22,407 nt of DNA. Origin: Chitinophagaceae bacterium UBA3430 (lineage in GTDB: Bacteria; Bacteroidota; Bacteroidia; Chitinophagales; Chitinophagaceae). Below, one piece after another: positions 7,784 to 16,084 of this stretch. The stretch lies in contig DFST01000121.1 of the NCBI GenBank assembly GCA_002378975.1, forward strand, positions 1 to 22,407. Reading direction: 5' to 3'. The position numbers were made by a program, and so were the translations under genes. Numbering within the stretch: the stretch's first letter is position 1; each line of letters opens with the position of its first letter. The notes under the pieces are model-generated. The model did no database searches. It saw only the letters and a program-made list of their open reading frames with translations, and was not told where the DNA came from.

Positions 7784-8950
7784 GTGAGTCGTTTTCAAAG
7801 TCAACTCAATACAGCCACACGACTCATCGAGTCCTACCGTCCGGGAGAGCCATTTCATCTCTACCTCAAACAGTATTTTTCGGCCAACCGAAAGCATGGC
7901 TCGTCGGATAGAAAGCTAATCCGGGATCTTTGTTACTCCTATTTTCGAATCGGTCAGTGGATTTCCGATCAAAGCATTTCGGATCGCCTGTTGGCTGCCT
8001 ATTATCTGGTGATCACAGACCCCATGCCCTTGATCAGCGCCCTTTGCCCGGAATGGCCAGTGCCTACATCCCACGAACCGACAGCTCGTGCGGCACAGAT
8101 CGGACTTGCCTGGCAGCCGGATTTGGTTTTTCCTTGGGCTGATCAATTGTCGACAGCCATCGATCCAACCGCATTCATCGAATCGCTATTGAGACAGCCT
8201 GACCTGTTTGTTCGCATTCGGCCCGGACAAGAATCGACTGTTCGAGATAAGCTTTCTCGTGACCAAATTCAACATCGCGTAATTGGTAAAACTGCATTGG
8301 CCCTGTCAAATGCCACTTCCTTGGAGTCTCGATTTTCCCTCGATTGGGAGATCGTGGTACAAGACCTCAGTTCGCAGCGGATCGCTGAATTATTTCAGAC
8401 AATGCCGGTTCGGACAAGCTGGAAGGTTTGGGACGCTTGTGCAGCGAGCGGGGGTAAGTCGTTACTGACCTATGATCATTTGCCTCAGGTACAGTTGACC
8501 TGTACCGACCTTAGACCAAACATTCTTCGCAATCTACAGTCTCGATTGCAGCGTGCCGGCATTCCGGTTGAGCATGTAGGTGTTGATGATCTTACGCAAC
8601 GGCGTGATCGAAGCGCCATGGGCAAGTTTGACCTGATCCTAGCCGATGTGCCCTGCACAGGCAGTGGCACCTGGTCGCGCACGCCCGAACAGCTATGTCA
8701 TTTTGATCCGTCTTCAATTGATTCTTATGCTGAACGGCAGTATGCCATTCTGCAACAGTTGATCCCCCAACTCGAGCCCGATGGTTATTTACTGTACATG
8801 ACCTGCTCGGTATTTCACAAAGAAAATGAAGCCGTGGTAAATCGGTTTTGTGGATCCAATGGAATGGAATTGATCGAAATGAAAACATTTACGGGCTATG
8901 CCGATCGAGCGGATAGCTTATTTGCGGCGTTACTCAAGCGATTATCGTAG
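7784..8950 (+). CDS. RsmB/NOP-family RNA (cytosine-5) methyltransferase
   Basis: A predicted S-adenosylmethionine-dependent m5C methyltransferase of 388 aa acting on rRNA (or possibly tRNA). The SAM-binding motif I is WDACAASGGKS (about 216-226). The two family cysteines are present: Cys291 in the DVPCTGSGTWSR motif and Cys341 in MTCSV. The first 200 residues are family-like but lack an obvious NusB domain, and the protein is shorter than E. coli RsmB, so the exact target base is not certain. The start is GTG at 7784; a nearby ATG at 7776 is out of frame and stops at once. It sits 17 nt after the lipoprotein gene, and its 3' end overlaps the convergent S8 protease gene by 9 bp. Confidence 0.88.
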   Translation: MSRFQSQLNTATRLIESYRPGEPFHLYLKQYFSANRKHGSSDRKLIRDLCYSYFRIGQWISDQSISDRLLAAYYLVITDPMPLISALCPEWPVPTSHEPTARAAQIGLAWQPDLVFPWADQLSTAIDPTAFIESLLRQPDLFVRIRPGQESTVRDKLSRDQIQHRVIGKTALALSNATSLESRFSLDWEIVVQDLSSQRIAELFQTMPVRTSWKVWDACAASGGKSLLTYDHLPQVQLTCTDLRPNILRNLQSRLQRAGIPVEHVGVDDLTQRRDRSAMGKFDLILADVPCTGSGTWSRTPEQLCHFDPSSIDSYAERQYAILQQLIPQLEPDGYLLYMTCSVFHKENEAVVNRFCGSNGMELIEMKTFTGYADRADSLFAALLKRLS

Positions 8951-10948
8951 ACGAAGCCAATCGGTTTGACCGATGCGCTCCGCTCCATGATAAATGTTCA
9001 GGATGTATTTCCCGGCAGGCAGTGATTGAATTGATGTCCACATCGATTGACGACCTGGTCTTTTGGTGCCTTGGATCTTTTGCAAAATCCTTCCTTGCAT
9101 GTCCACGAGTTGAATTTGCAGCGTTCCGTACGAGCGGTCTCCTTCGAGTATTACTTGTATTTGATCGCCAGAAGCGGGATTCGGCGCAATGAATACGTTG
9201 AATGCGGTTGTAGGATCTGTACTGACACCGGTTGTGAAACAGGTGGCCGGTAGATTGACCGTACAGGTGTCAATGTATATTCCGGTAAAACTGGAGGCAG
9301 CGGTATCGATGATCTGTCGGATACGAAATTGGATGCTGCCGGCTTGTACGTTCGATAGGGTGTGTTGAAATTGATACGATTGATTCGCGAGCATTTCTCC
9401 GGGTTTGGCAGTGAGATCACCGATTTTCGAAAAGCCGGTTTCGCCGGGTGCTTTTCGTTCAATCTCATAGCGCATGGCCGATACATCTTTGGAATTCCAT
9501 TGAATGGATGCGACGCAATTATTTATTGCGGCACTGCTGTTTGCGTAGCTGGTCAATAAATTTCCAAATGCGTTCTTAAGGTTGGGTATGCCAAATCCGG
9601 TTCGATCATCGGGGTTGTTGTATCGGTCGCCCGATAGTCGCAAAGCTTGGATGATGCGCATGTTGCTGTATTCCGGAAATCCTTGCCACAGACATGTGGC
9701 TAATCCGGCCAGATTCGGGCAAGCAAAAGAGGTTCCGTTTCCGGTTACCACGGTGTTGCCGGTTCCTTGAATCAGGGCCGATACGCCTACGGAGGCCAGA
9801 TCGGGTTTGATTTGTCCGTCGGCTGAAGGACCATAACTCGAAAAACTACCTACTGTGCCCGTATTGCTAACAGCGCCTACACAAAGTACACTATCTGCAT
9901 CGGCTGGGGTAATGATATAGCGCCAGGCGTTTCCCCCTTCATTACCGGCTGAATTCAGGATCAGCAAACCCTTCTTAGCTCCCAGGTCGGCACCCATTGC
10001 AGAGATCGTCGTATTGCCGTTCATTTGATTGTAACTGTAATTGAAACTAGCATTGTCAAAGTCATAATAACCGACAGAAGAAGAGATCAAATCGGCACCG
10101 ATGCTGTCCGCTCGTTCCGCCCCACATACCCAATTGAATTCTTCGATCGGATATTCGGAGTTAACATCTTCGGTCCGATAGAGGTGGAATGAAGCTTTGG
10201 GGGCTTTGCCAATGAATTGTCCGGGTATATTGGCCGCGATGGTCGACAAACACTGCATGCCATGCGGGTGATCTTCTACCACGCTCGCATTTCGATTTAC
10301 AAAGTCCCAGGTGTTCAATACCTGGCCGTTGGCATTGACGCTGTCAAATGCTTTCAGTGTGGTGTAATTGTAGAAGCCACCATCTAAAACGGCGATCTGC
10401 ATGCCTTGACCGCGAAGTCCGATATTATGCAGAAACTCGCCCTGGTGCAAACGGATCTCATTGAAAGAACCGGTTCCGTAATTGAAATAATTGGCTGTGA
10501 TGCGTTCTGTTGATGGTTCGATGCCGGTTTCGCTCACCAGTTCAAATTTTTCGCGTGCGGGTTCCGGACCCATTCGGGCGGCCAATCCCTGTACGGTTTG
10601 TACAAATGGAAGTGAATTCAATGTGTTGATGGCGTTGGCGTCGGAGGTTTGGATGGCGATCGCATTCAGCCATTTGGAGGTGTTTAGAACAGTCAGGTTG
10701 GGAATGGAAGCGATCTGGCTAAGCTGAGTGGTACTGATGGGCAGATCGGTGCTATCCAATGCGAGGCTATAACGGACTCGCCGATCGATTGCTCGGGTCG
10801 AGAGAAATGCGGTGGGGTTAGAGAGTGAGTAGGTGGAATTCCCCTTGTGTTTTAATCTGACTATATATCGGGAAAACTGTCCGATCGAAGTAACGGGTGC
10901 CAAGCAGCCAACGATTATGAGAAGTAGAATGATTGGCCGCATAGTCAT
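8942..10948 (-). CDS. Secreted subtilisin-like (S8) serine protease with T9SS sorting domain
   Basis: A 668-aa extracellular protease. From the start at 10948 (MTMRPIILLLIIV; an ATG two codons later is equally possible) the order is as follows. A signal peptide comes first, then a propeptide-like region (YIVRLKHKG...LSTRAIDRR, about 27-120). The S8 catalytic domain carries Asp189 (VLDGG), His229 (HPHGMQ), oxyanion Asn336 (NSAGNEGG) and Ser407 (GTSFACP). A C-terminal type IX secretion sorting domain contains APNPASG, a VDMQGR strand and LPAGKYILNI. Export to the surface or medium by the Por system is therefore expected. The gene starts 7 nt after the upstream lipoprotein gene, so they are probably co-transcribed. 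A longer frame upstream overlaps that lipoprotein and is rejected. The 3' end overlaps the rsmB-like gene by 9 bp and no terminator is visible. Confidence 0.92.
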   Translation of the reverse strand: MTMRPIILLLIIVGCLAPVTSIGQFSRYIVRLKHKGNSTYSLSNPTAFLSTRAIDRRVRYSLALDSTDLPISTTQLSQIASIPNLTVLNTSKWLNAIAIQTSDANAINTLNSLPFVQTVQGLAARMGPEPAREKFELVSETGIEPSTERITANYFNYGTGSFNEIRLHQGEFLHNIGLRGQGMQIAVLDGGFYNYTTLKAFDSVNANGQVLNTWDFVNRNASVVEDHPHGMQCLSTIAANIPGQFIGKAPKASFHLYRTEDVNSEYPIEEFNWVCGAERADSIGADLISSSVGYYDFDNASFNYSYNQMNGNTTISAMGADLGAKKGLLILNSAGNEGGNAWRYIITPADADSVLCVGAVSNTGTVGSFSSYGPSADGQIKPDLASVGVSALIQGTGNTVVTGNGTSFACPNLAGLATCLWQGFPEYSNMRIIQALRLSGDRYNNPDDRTGFGIPNLKNAFGNLLTSYANSSAAINNCVASIQWNSKDVSAMRYEIERKAPGETGFSKIGDLTAKPGEMLANQSYQFQHTLSNVQAGSIQFRIRQIIDTAASSFTGIYIDTCTVNLPATCFTTGVSTDPTTAFNVFIAPNPASGDQIQVILEGDRSYGTLQIQLVDMQGRILQKIQGTKRPGRQSMWTSIQSLPAGKYILNIYHGAERIGQTDWLRLR

Positions 10949-10955
10949 ACACGGC

Positions 10956-11726
10956 TTAATTGTGGTCAACCATCCATTGGGTAATGCCGAATCCGATCTT
11001 GTAAGGGCCACCCGATCCACCGGTATTGGGTTGATATTCCCACAGCTCATGTTCTCGGTATATCAATCCGATCCCTTTGGAAAAACGTTCTACGGAACGG
11101 GATCGGGAGGCGTACACGGTGGGAGTTGTGATCGGAATATTGAACGACTCATCGACGGCATCGACGGTCAACACATTGTTGTAGGTAATGCCACGGTGGG
11201 AGAACGTAGTGGGGTCACCATCTATGCGAAATTCCCAGTCGACCATGGCGTCGTCATTGCTAAAATTATAAAGCGGTTCGTAAGGATCGGTGGGCAAAAA
11301 TCGATTCCCTTTCCAAATGTATTCAGCGCGCAAGGGCTGATGAAGTTTGATCACGCGCAGGTTGTCTTCCACCACTTCCAATTGATCGCCGACCGATGTG
11401 ATGTAGTAGGTGCCATCGGGTTGCCAAGGAGTGCTGGCGGTTGAGTCGCTGATGTAACGGATGATGCGATAAGAAGGTCTTCCCATGCCGTCGGTGAATA
11501 GGGCATCCACCACATGTTTCATTTGATATTTATGGATCTCCGTATTGCGGCCAAAATTGGTGAAGACCAGGGAGTCGACCCGGTACGTGATGTATTTTCC
11601 GATGGTGAGTGGTGCGTAATCGGAGATGGGCGGAAAGCTCAGCGTTTCTGTTTTATCGGTACACGCGACCATGCCCAACGTGAGACTCCAAATAAATATT
11701 CGCAGGGTTAGATGTGAATTTCGCAT
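10956..11726 (-). CDS. Lipoprotein of unknown function
   Basis: A 256-aa protein with a type II signal peptide ending in the lipobox-like MVAC (Cys22), so predicted to be lipid-anchored in the cell envelope. I recognise no domain. The mature part begins TDKTETLSFPPISDYAPLTIGKYITYRVDS, a style common in Bacteroidota outer-membrane lipoproteins of unknown role. It then alternates short beta-like segments and ends near a Gly-rich turn (GGSGGPYKIG). It lies 48 nt after mnmA and 7 nt before the S8 protease. Tight spacing suggests co-expression with the exported protease; any functional link is inference. No TAnnTTTG element is seen directly upstream, consistent with transcription from mnmA. Confidence 0.8.
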   Translation of the reverse strand: MRNSHLTLRIFIWSLTLGMVACTDKTETLSFPPISDYAPLTIGKYITYRVDSLVFTNFGRNTEIHKYQMKHVVDALFTDGMGRPSYRIIRYISDSTASTPWQPDGTYYITSVGDQLEVVEDNLRVIKLHQPLRAEYIWKGNRFLPTDPYEPLYNFSNDDAMVDWEFRIDGDPTTFSHRGITYNNVLTVDAVDESFNIPITTPTVYASRSRSVERFSKGIGLIYREHELWEYQPNTGGSGGPYKIGFGITQWMVDHN

Positions 11727-11774
11727 AGGAGGCGCCTATTGGCTATGTAATTTACTAAATCGTAGCGAATCGCG

Positions 11775-12878
11775 TCAGAGTCGATTGTCCATTCGTTGAA
11801 TGATGCCACCGCCGATTACATCATCGCCTTCGTAGAAGACCGCACTTTGTCCGGGGGCGATGCCTTTCACTGGCTGATAAAACCGAACCTCGACAGCCGA
11901 GCCGCTTTCGGCAATTACGGATAAGGCGCCGGGATCTTTATATCGGATTTTCGTGACCACCTCGGCACCGTTTGGCGTAAAGTCGTACTTCATCCAATTC
12001 AATTTACCCACGGTCATATCGGCCGCATCGAGATCAGATTCATCGCCCAGGGTGACAGTATTCATCTCCGGATCGATGTGTGTCACAAAAACCGGCTTGC
12101 CTAGGGCGATCAATCCTTTTCGTTGTCCGATGGTATAAAAGGGGTAGCCTTGATGCTTCCCCAATATCTTTCCTTGTTTGTCAATGAAGTTGCCTCCATC
12201 CACGCGCGCTTCCAGCCCGTCCACATTTCTTCGTAGGAACCCTCGATAATCATTATCGGGTACGAAGCAGATCTCGTAGCTCTCTTGTTTTTTGGCCAGT
12301 TCGGGATAGCCAAAATCATGCGCCATCTGTCGGATCTCGGGTTTTCGATAGGGGCCTAGGGGCAACAGGGTTCGGCTCAAAAGATCTTGCTGCAATCCCC
12401 AGAGCACATAACTCTGGTCTTTATTTTCGTCAATGGCCTTGCTCACTCCGAATCGGCCGTTCTCAAATTGGGTGATCTTGGCGTAGTGGCCGGTAGCAAT
12501 ATAATCGCATCCCAAGGCATCGGCCCGTTTCAAAAGCGCCCGCCATTTGATGTGCGTGTTGCAAAGCACGCAGGGGTTGGGTGTGCGTCCGGCCAGGTAT
12601 TCATCCACAAAATTCTCGATTACAAAATCGCCGAATTCTTCCCGAATGTCCAATATGTAATGAGCAAATCCGTGTTCGACGGCCGCTTGGCGGGCGTCGT
12701 TGAATGAGTCTAGGTTGCAGCAGCCGGTTTCTTTCTTGCTGCCTCCCGCGGCGGCATAGTCCCAGGTTTTCATGGTGATCCCCACCACTTCATAGCCTTG
12801 GGCATGCAGCATCAGGGCAGTGACCGTGCTGTCGATCCCCCCACTCATAGCGACCAGAACCTTGCCTTGTTTACTCAT
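11775..12878 (-). CDS. mnmA: tRNA-specific 2-thiouridylase MnmA
   Basis: This enzyme makes 2-thiouridine at wobble U34 of tRNA(Lys/Glu/Gln), using ATP and a sulfur relay. The protein has 367 aa. The N-terminal PP-loop SGGIDST (12-18) binds ATP. The two catalytic cysteines are Cys106 (NPCVLCN) and Cys204 (ESYEICF). ATGHYAKI, NKDQSYVLW and the GQRKGL segment are all family hallmarks. A CC pair at 53-54 (TGCCNLDS) looks typical of Bacteroidota MnmA. The start at 12878 gives MSKQGKVLVAMSGG. A good -7 element lies 24 nt upstream. It is the first gene of a minus-strand run with the lipoprotein and S8 protease, and is divergent from the M14 gene. Confidence 0.96.
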   Translation of the reverse strand: MSKQGKVLVAMSGGIDSTVTALMLHAQGYEVVGITMKTWDYAAAGGSKKETGCCNLDSFNDARQAAVEHGFAHYILDIREEFGDFVIENFVDEYLAGRTPNPCVLCNTHIKWRALLKRADALGCDYIATGHYAKITQFENGRFGVSKAIDENKDQSYVLWGLQQDLLSRTLLPLGPYRKPEIRQMAHDFGYPELAKKQESYEICFVPDNDYRGFLRRNVDGLEARVDGGNFIDKQGKILGKHQGYPFYTIGQRKGLIALGKPVFVTHIDPEMNTVTLGDESDLDAADMTVGKLNWMKYDFTPNGAEVVTKIRYKDPGALSVIAESGSAVEVRFYQPVKGIAPGQSAVFYEGDDVIGGGIIQRMDNRL

Positions 12879-12901
12879 GGATGCTGTGCAGAATTGCGGG
12901 G

Positions 12902-12909
12902 CAAAGATA
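12902..12909 (-). promoter_or_regulatory. -7 element of the mnmA promoter
   Basis: TATCTTTG on the minus strand is a full match to TAnnTTTG and lies 24 nt before the mnmA start. The -33 region is poor: the nearest candidate is TTAG at 12936-12933, 23 nt away. The predicted leader is under 20 nt. Confidence 0.5.
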
Positions 12910-12958
12910 CGAGCGGAATGCCCTTGAATTGGCTAACTTTCAAGCCTCAATCTGCTAT

Positions 12959-15514
12959 ATGAAATCGATGATTTTCCGTTTGTTTTTCTGTCTGATCGGA
13001 ACTGCCTCCATGGCCCAGGATCTGAGTTATTACTTACCGACAGGCGTGAACTACGATCCCGCGGTCCCCAAACCCGCCCAAGTGATCTATCACGAGGTAG
13101 GGCAGTGGCATGTAACGCACGATCGATTGGTCATGTACATGCAAGCGCTGTCGAAAGCCGTTCCTCAGCGCATTCAGTTGGTCCAAATGGGAATGACCTA
13201 TGAGGATCGTCCGCAGGTCCTGCTGATCATCACTTCCCCCCGCAACCATGCCCGATTGGGCGAGATCCGAGAGCAGCATGTGCAGCTCACCGATCCGGCT
13301 CGTTCCGCTTCACTCGATGTACGCCAGATGCCGGCGGTACTGTGGATCGGACATTCCATTCATGGCAACGAACCCAGTGGAGCCAACGCATCCTTGCTGA
13401 CGGCTTATCATTTGGCAGCAGCACAAGGTCCGGAGATCGAAGCCTTGCTGGATAGCACCGTTATTTTATTGGACCCGTCGTTCAACCCCGACGGACTTCA
13501 ACGCTTCTCTACTTGGGCCAATCAGCACAAGAGTAAAAACCTGGTATCCGATCCCAATACCCGCGAGTACAACGAGGTTTGGCCCGGCGGACGATTCAAT
13601 CATTACTGGTTTGACCTGAATCGTGATTGGTTGCCTGCTCAACACGTAGAAAGTCAAAACCGCCTTCGCTGGTTTCATTTGTGGAAACCCAACGTACTCA
13701 CCGATCATCACGAGCAGGGTAGTGATGCCAGTTTCTTTTTTCAGCCAGGTGTTCCCTCACGTGTCAATCCGTTGACACCGGAAAAAAATCAGGACATCAC
13801 GGGTAAGCTCGCCGAATATCATGCTGCGGCGCTCAATCGAATTGGTTCATTGTATTTTACCAAAGAGAACTACGACGATTTCTATTATGGGAAAGGCTCC
13901 ACCTATCCCGATATCAATGGGTCGGTGGGTATATTGTTTGAGCAAGCCTCTTCGCGTGGGCACGCACAGCAAACCGCCAACGGATTGCTGACTTTCCCCT
14001 TCACGATTCGCAATCAGTTTGTAACAGCACTTTCTACCCTGCAGGGGGCACAACGCCTACGTGTTGAATTGCTCGAGTATCAGCGAAAATTCTATCAGGA
14101 GGCGGCTGCCCGGGCTGCTGCTAATCCGGTTAAATCGTATGTATTCGGTGATCCAACCGATGCGGTTCGGGTGCAAAAGTTTCTGGAGATGTTGCATCGA
14201 CATCAGATCGAGGTTCGTTCCTTGTCCGATAACAAAACATGCCCCGAGTTCTCCGTGCAAAATTCTTATGTGGTCAATCTGAATCAACCACAACACACCC
14301 TGATCCGCACCATTTTTGAAAAGAATCGCAATTATCGGGATAGTTTGTTTTATGACATCACGGCGTGGACCATGCCGCTGGCTTTCGGAATTCCCTACAA
14401 AGAATTGAATGGCTTGCCGACCACGAGTGAAATGAAAATGCCCGCAGTTGCTTCGATGATTGCGGGTGGGCGGTCGGATTATGCATATTTGATCCGGTGG
14501 ACCGATCTGCAGGCGCCCGCGGCACTCAATGAACTCTTGCGTTCGGGTCGCTTGGTAAAAGCCGCCATGGCTCCGTTCAAGATCCGTGTTCTAGATGCCG
14601 ATCGTTCTTTTGAAGCGGGCACACTCCTGATACCGGTTCAATTGCAATCGGTGGGTGCTGTAGAGTTGTACACACAACTCGAGGCGTTGGTGAAGCGATA
14701 TGGTATTTCTTGTCAATCGGTACAAACCGGTTTATCTGCAGCTGGTTCCGACCTGGGAAGCAGTCGTTTTGTAACACTGAGTCGTCCTTCCGTAGCTCTG
14801 ATCGCCGGTGCGGGCGTGAATGCTACCGATGCCGGGGAGATCTGGCATTTGATGGATCAGCGGATGGATCTGCGTCTTACGTTATTAGAGCCGTCTCAAT
14901 TCAATCGGGTCGACCTCAGCAAATACAACACGCTGTTGATGGTGGGTGGGAGCTACTCCGACCTGAACAAGGAAAAATTAAAATCCTGGGTTCAAGCGGG
15001 CGGCAATCTGGTGCTGACAGAAGAAGCGATCAATTGGGCGCAGCAGCAAGGAATTTCCGACGTGAAGTTGAAGAAGGTCAAGTCGGGTGTGGATAGCACC
15101 AAATGGCTTCCCTATGGCAATCGGGAACAGATTGATGGGGCGCAGCAAATGCGGGGGGCGATTGTGGAAGCCAAGTACGATCCAACTCACCCCTTGTCGT
15201 TCGGCTACACCCAACCAACCGTAAGTTTATTCAAGGCCAATAAGGTTTATTTGGAGCGCAGTCGCAATCCATTTGCTACGCCTTTTGTGTATACAAGCAA
15301 TCCGCTACAAAGTGGCTGGATGAGTGTGGAGAATCTGGAAGTGACCCAGGGGGCAGCTGCTGTGGTGGTCAGTGCCTTGGGGCAGGGGCGGGTCATCAAC
15401 ATTGCCGATAACCCCAATTTGAGGGCCTATTGGCTGGGAGGAGCGAAGTTGTACCTCAATGCCGTGTTCTTTGGGAAGCTCATCGATTCCGGCAGTGCTC
15501 GTACCGAAGAGTAG
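12959..15514 (+). CDS. Large M14-family zinc carboxypeptidase with C-terminal GATase-like domain
   Basis: A secreted metallopeptidase of 851 aa. The ATG at 12959 gives MKSMIFRLFFCLIGTASMAQ, a clean signal peptide. An in-frame start at 12881 would add 26 unconserved residues that cover the mnmA promoter. The zinc site is HGNE (His135, Glu138) and DHHEQG (His251), and the catalytic Glu is in LFEQASSRG (Glu328). FDLNRDW at about 218-224 is also typical. Residues about 611-700 look like a class I glutamine-amidotransferase-like fold (VALIAGAGV, LLMVGGSY, WVQAGGNLVLTEE) without a recognisable catalytic cysteine. This layout is common among Bacteroidota M14 proteins. No T9SS tail is seen. TAACTTTC at 12934-12941 is a near-match -7 element. 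The substrate is unknown. Confidence 0.88.
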   Translation: MKSMIFRLFFCLIGTASMAQDLSYYLPTGVNYDPAVPKPAQVIYHEVGQWHVTHDRLVMYMQALSKAVPQRIQLVQMGMTYEDRPQVLLIITSPRNHARLGEIREQHVQLTDPARSASLDVRQMPAVLWIGHSIHGNEPSGANASLLTAYHLAAAQGPEIEALLDSTVILLDPSFNPDGLQRFSTWANQHKSKNLVSDPNTREYNEVWPGGRFNHYWFDLNRDWLPAQHVESQNRLRWFHLWKPNVLTDHHEQGSDASFFFQPGVPSRVNPLTPEKNQDITGKLAEYHAAALNRIGSLYFTKENYDDFYYGKGSTYPDINGSVGILFEQASSRGHAQQTANGLLTFPFTIRNQFVTALSTLQGAQRLRVELLEYQRKFYQEAAARAAANPVKSYVFGDPTDAVRVQKFLEMLHRHQIEVRSLSDNKTCPEFSVQNSYVVNLNQPQHTLIRTIFEKNRNYRDSLFYDITAWTMPLAFGIPYKELNGLPTTSEMKMPAVASMIAGGRSDYAYLIRWTDLQAPAALNELLRSGRLVKAAMAPFKIRVLDADRSFEAGTLLIPVQLQSVGAVELYTQLEALVKRYGISCQSVQTGLSAAGSDLGSSRFVTLSRPSVALIAGAGVNATDAGEIWHLMDQRMDLRLTLLEPSQFNRVDLSKYNTLLMVGGSYSDLNKEKLKSWVQAGGNLVLTEEAINWAQQQGISDVKLKKVKSGVDSTKWLPYGNREQIDGAQQMRGAIVEAKYDPTHPLSFGYTQPTVSLFKANKVYLERSRNPFATPFVYTSNPLQSGWMSVENLEVTQGAAAVVVSALGQGRVINIADNPNLRAYWLGGAKLYLNAVFFGKLIDSGSARTEE

Positions 15515-15587
15515 CGCTCCGGGCAACCGATAAAAACAGTATATTCGTCGTCCAATTTTTTAATACGTCCATTTAAAACAGAGTACT

Positions 15588-16004
15588 ATGATCAAAATGC
15601 AAGTCATCGGCAATCTCGGAAAGGACTGTGTAGTCAACACGGTCAACGGCAAGAATGTCATCAATTTCACCGTTGCGCACACGGAAAAGTTTCGCGACAG
15701 TCAAGGCAATCAACAAGAAAAGACCACGTGGGTTGATTGCGCGTATTGGACCGACCGTACCGCGTTGGCCCAATACCTCACCAAGGGTAAGCAGGTTTAT
15801 GCGGAAGGGCAACCCGAGGCTCGTTCGTTCCAACGAAATGACGGTACTCCAGGTGCATCGCTTTCATTGCGTGTTCGTGATGTGCAATTATTGGGTGGCC
15901 GCGGGGAACAAACAGGTAATGGGGGCGGTTATTCGTCTGCTGGGTCCTCTTCCTCGGCTCCGGCGTCATCTGGTAACGATTCCATCGACGATCTTCCCTT
16001 CTGA
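15588..16004 (+). CDS. ssb: Single-stranded DNA-binding protein
   Basis: A 138-aa OB-fold protein that coats single-stranded DNA during replication and repair. The N-terminal MIKMQVIGNLGKD, NFTVAHTEKF and TTWVDCAYW match the SSB fold. The C-terminus has a flexible Gly/Ser-rich linker (about 106-128) and the acidic tip DSIDDLPF that recruits partner proteins. It is somewhat shorter than E. coli SSB (178 aa) because the linker is short. It lies 73 nt after the M14 gene; no clear promoter was found there (TATATTCG at 15540-15547 is only a near match). A strong terminator follows, so it ends its transcript. Confidence 0.95.
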   Translation: MIKMQVIGNLGKDCVVNTVNGKNVINFTVAHTEKFRDSQGNQQEKTTWVDCAYWTDRTALAQYLTKGKQVYAEGQPEARSFQRNDGTPGASLSLRVRDVQLLGGRGEQTGNGGGYSSAGSSSSAPASSGNDSIDDLPF

Positions 16005-16024
16005 TCGAATTCGATATGATCTTG

Positions 16025-16049
16025 AAAGCCCCCATTCGGGGGCTTTTTT
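16025..16049 (+). terminator. Intrinsic terminator after ssb
   Basis: AAAGCCCCC (16025-16033) pairs perfectly with GGGGGCTTT (16038-16046) around a 4-nt ATTC loop, with a T6 run at 16044-16049. It lies 20 nt after the ssb stop. Confidence 0.88.
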
Positions 16050-16080
16050 GTGTCCATCCCAATGCATCCGATTACTTTTG
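16047..16080 (+). promoter_or_regulatory. Promoter of the Ldh2-family gene, predicted leaderless
   Basis: TACTTTTG (16073-16080) fully matches the TAnnTTTG -7 element. TTTG at 16047-16050, made from the terminator T-tract, lies 22 nt upstream as a possible -33 element. The ATG begins at 16085, only 4 nt after the -7 element, so transcription should start at or next to the start codon. Confidence 0.6.
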
Positions 16081-16084
16081 TGGC

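Noticed and set aside
8960..8974. Perfect 6-bp hairpin just after the rsmB-like stop codon, considered as a terminator
   Set aside because: It has no T-tract on either strand and lies inside the coding end of the S8 protease.
10833..11444. 203-codon plus-strand open frame
   Set aside because: It is antisense to the lipoprotein and the start of the S8 gene, both of which have signal peptides and proper start contexts; its translation shows no domain or signal.
12881..12958. N-terminal extension of the large M14 peptidase
   Set aside because: It covers the mnmA promoter element and would bury the signal peptide that begins at 12959.
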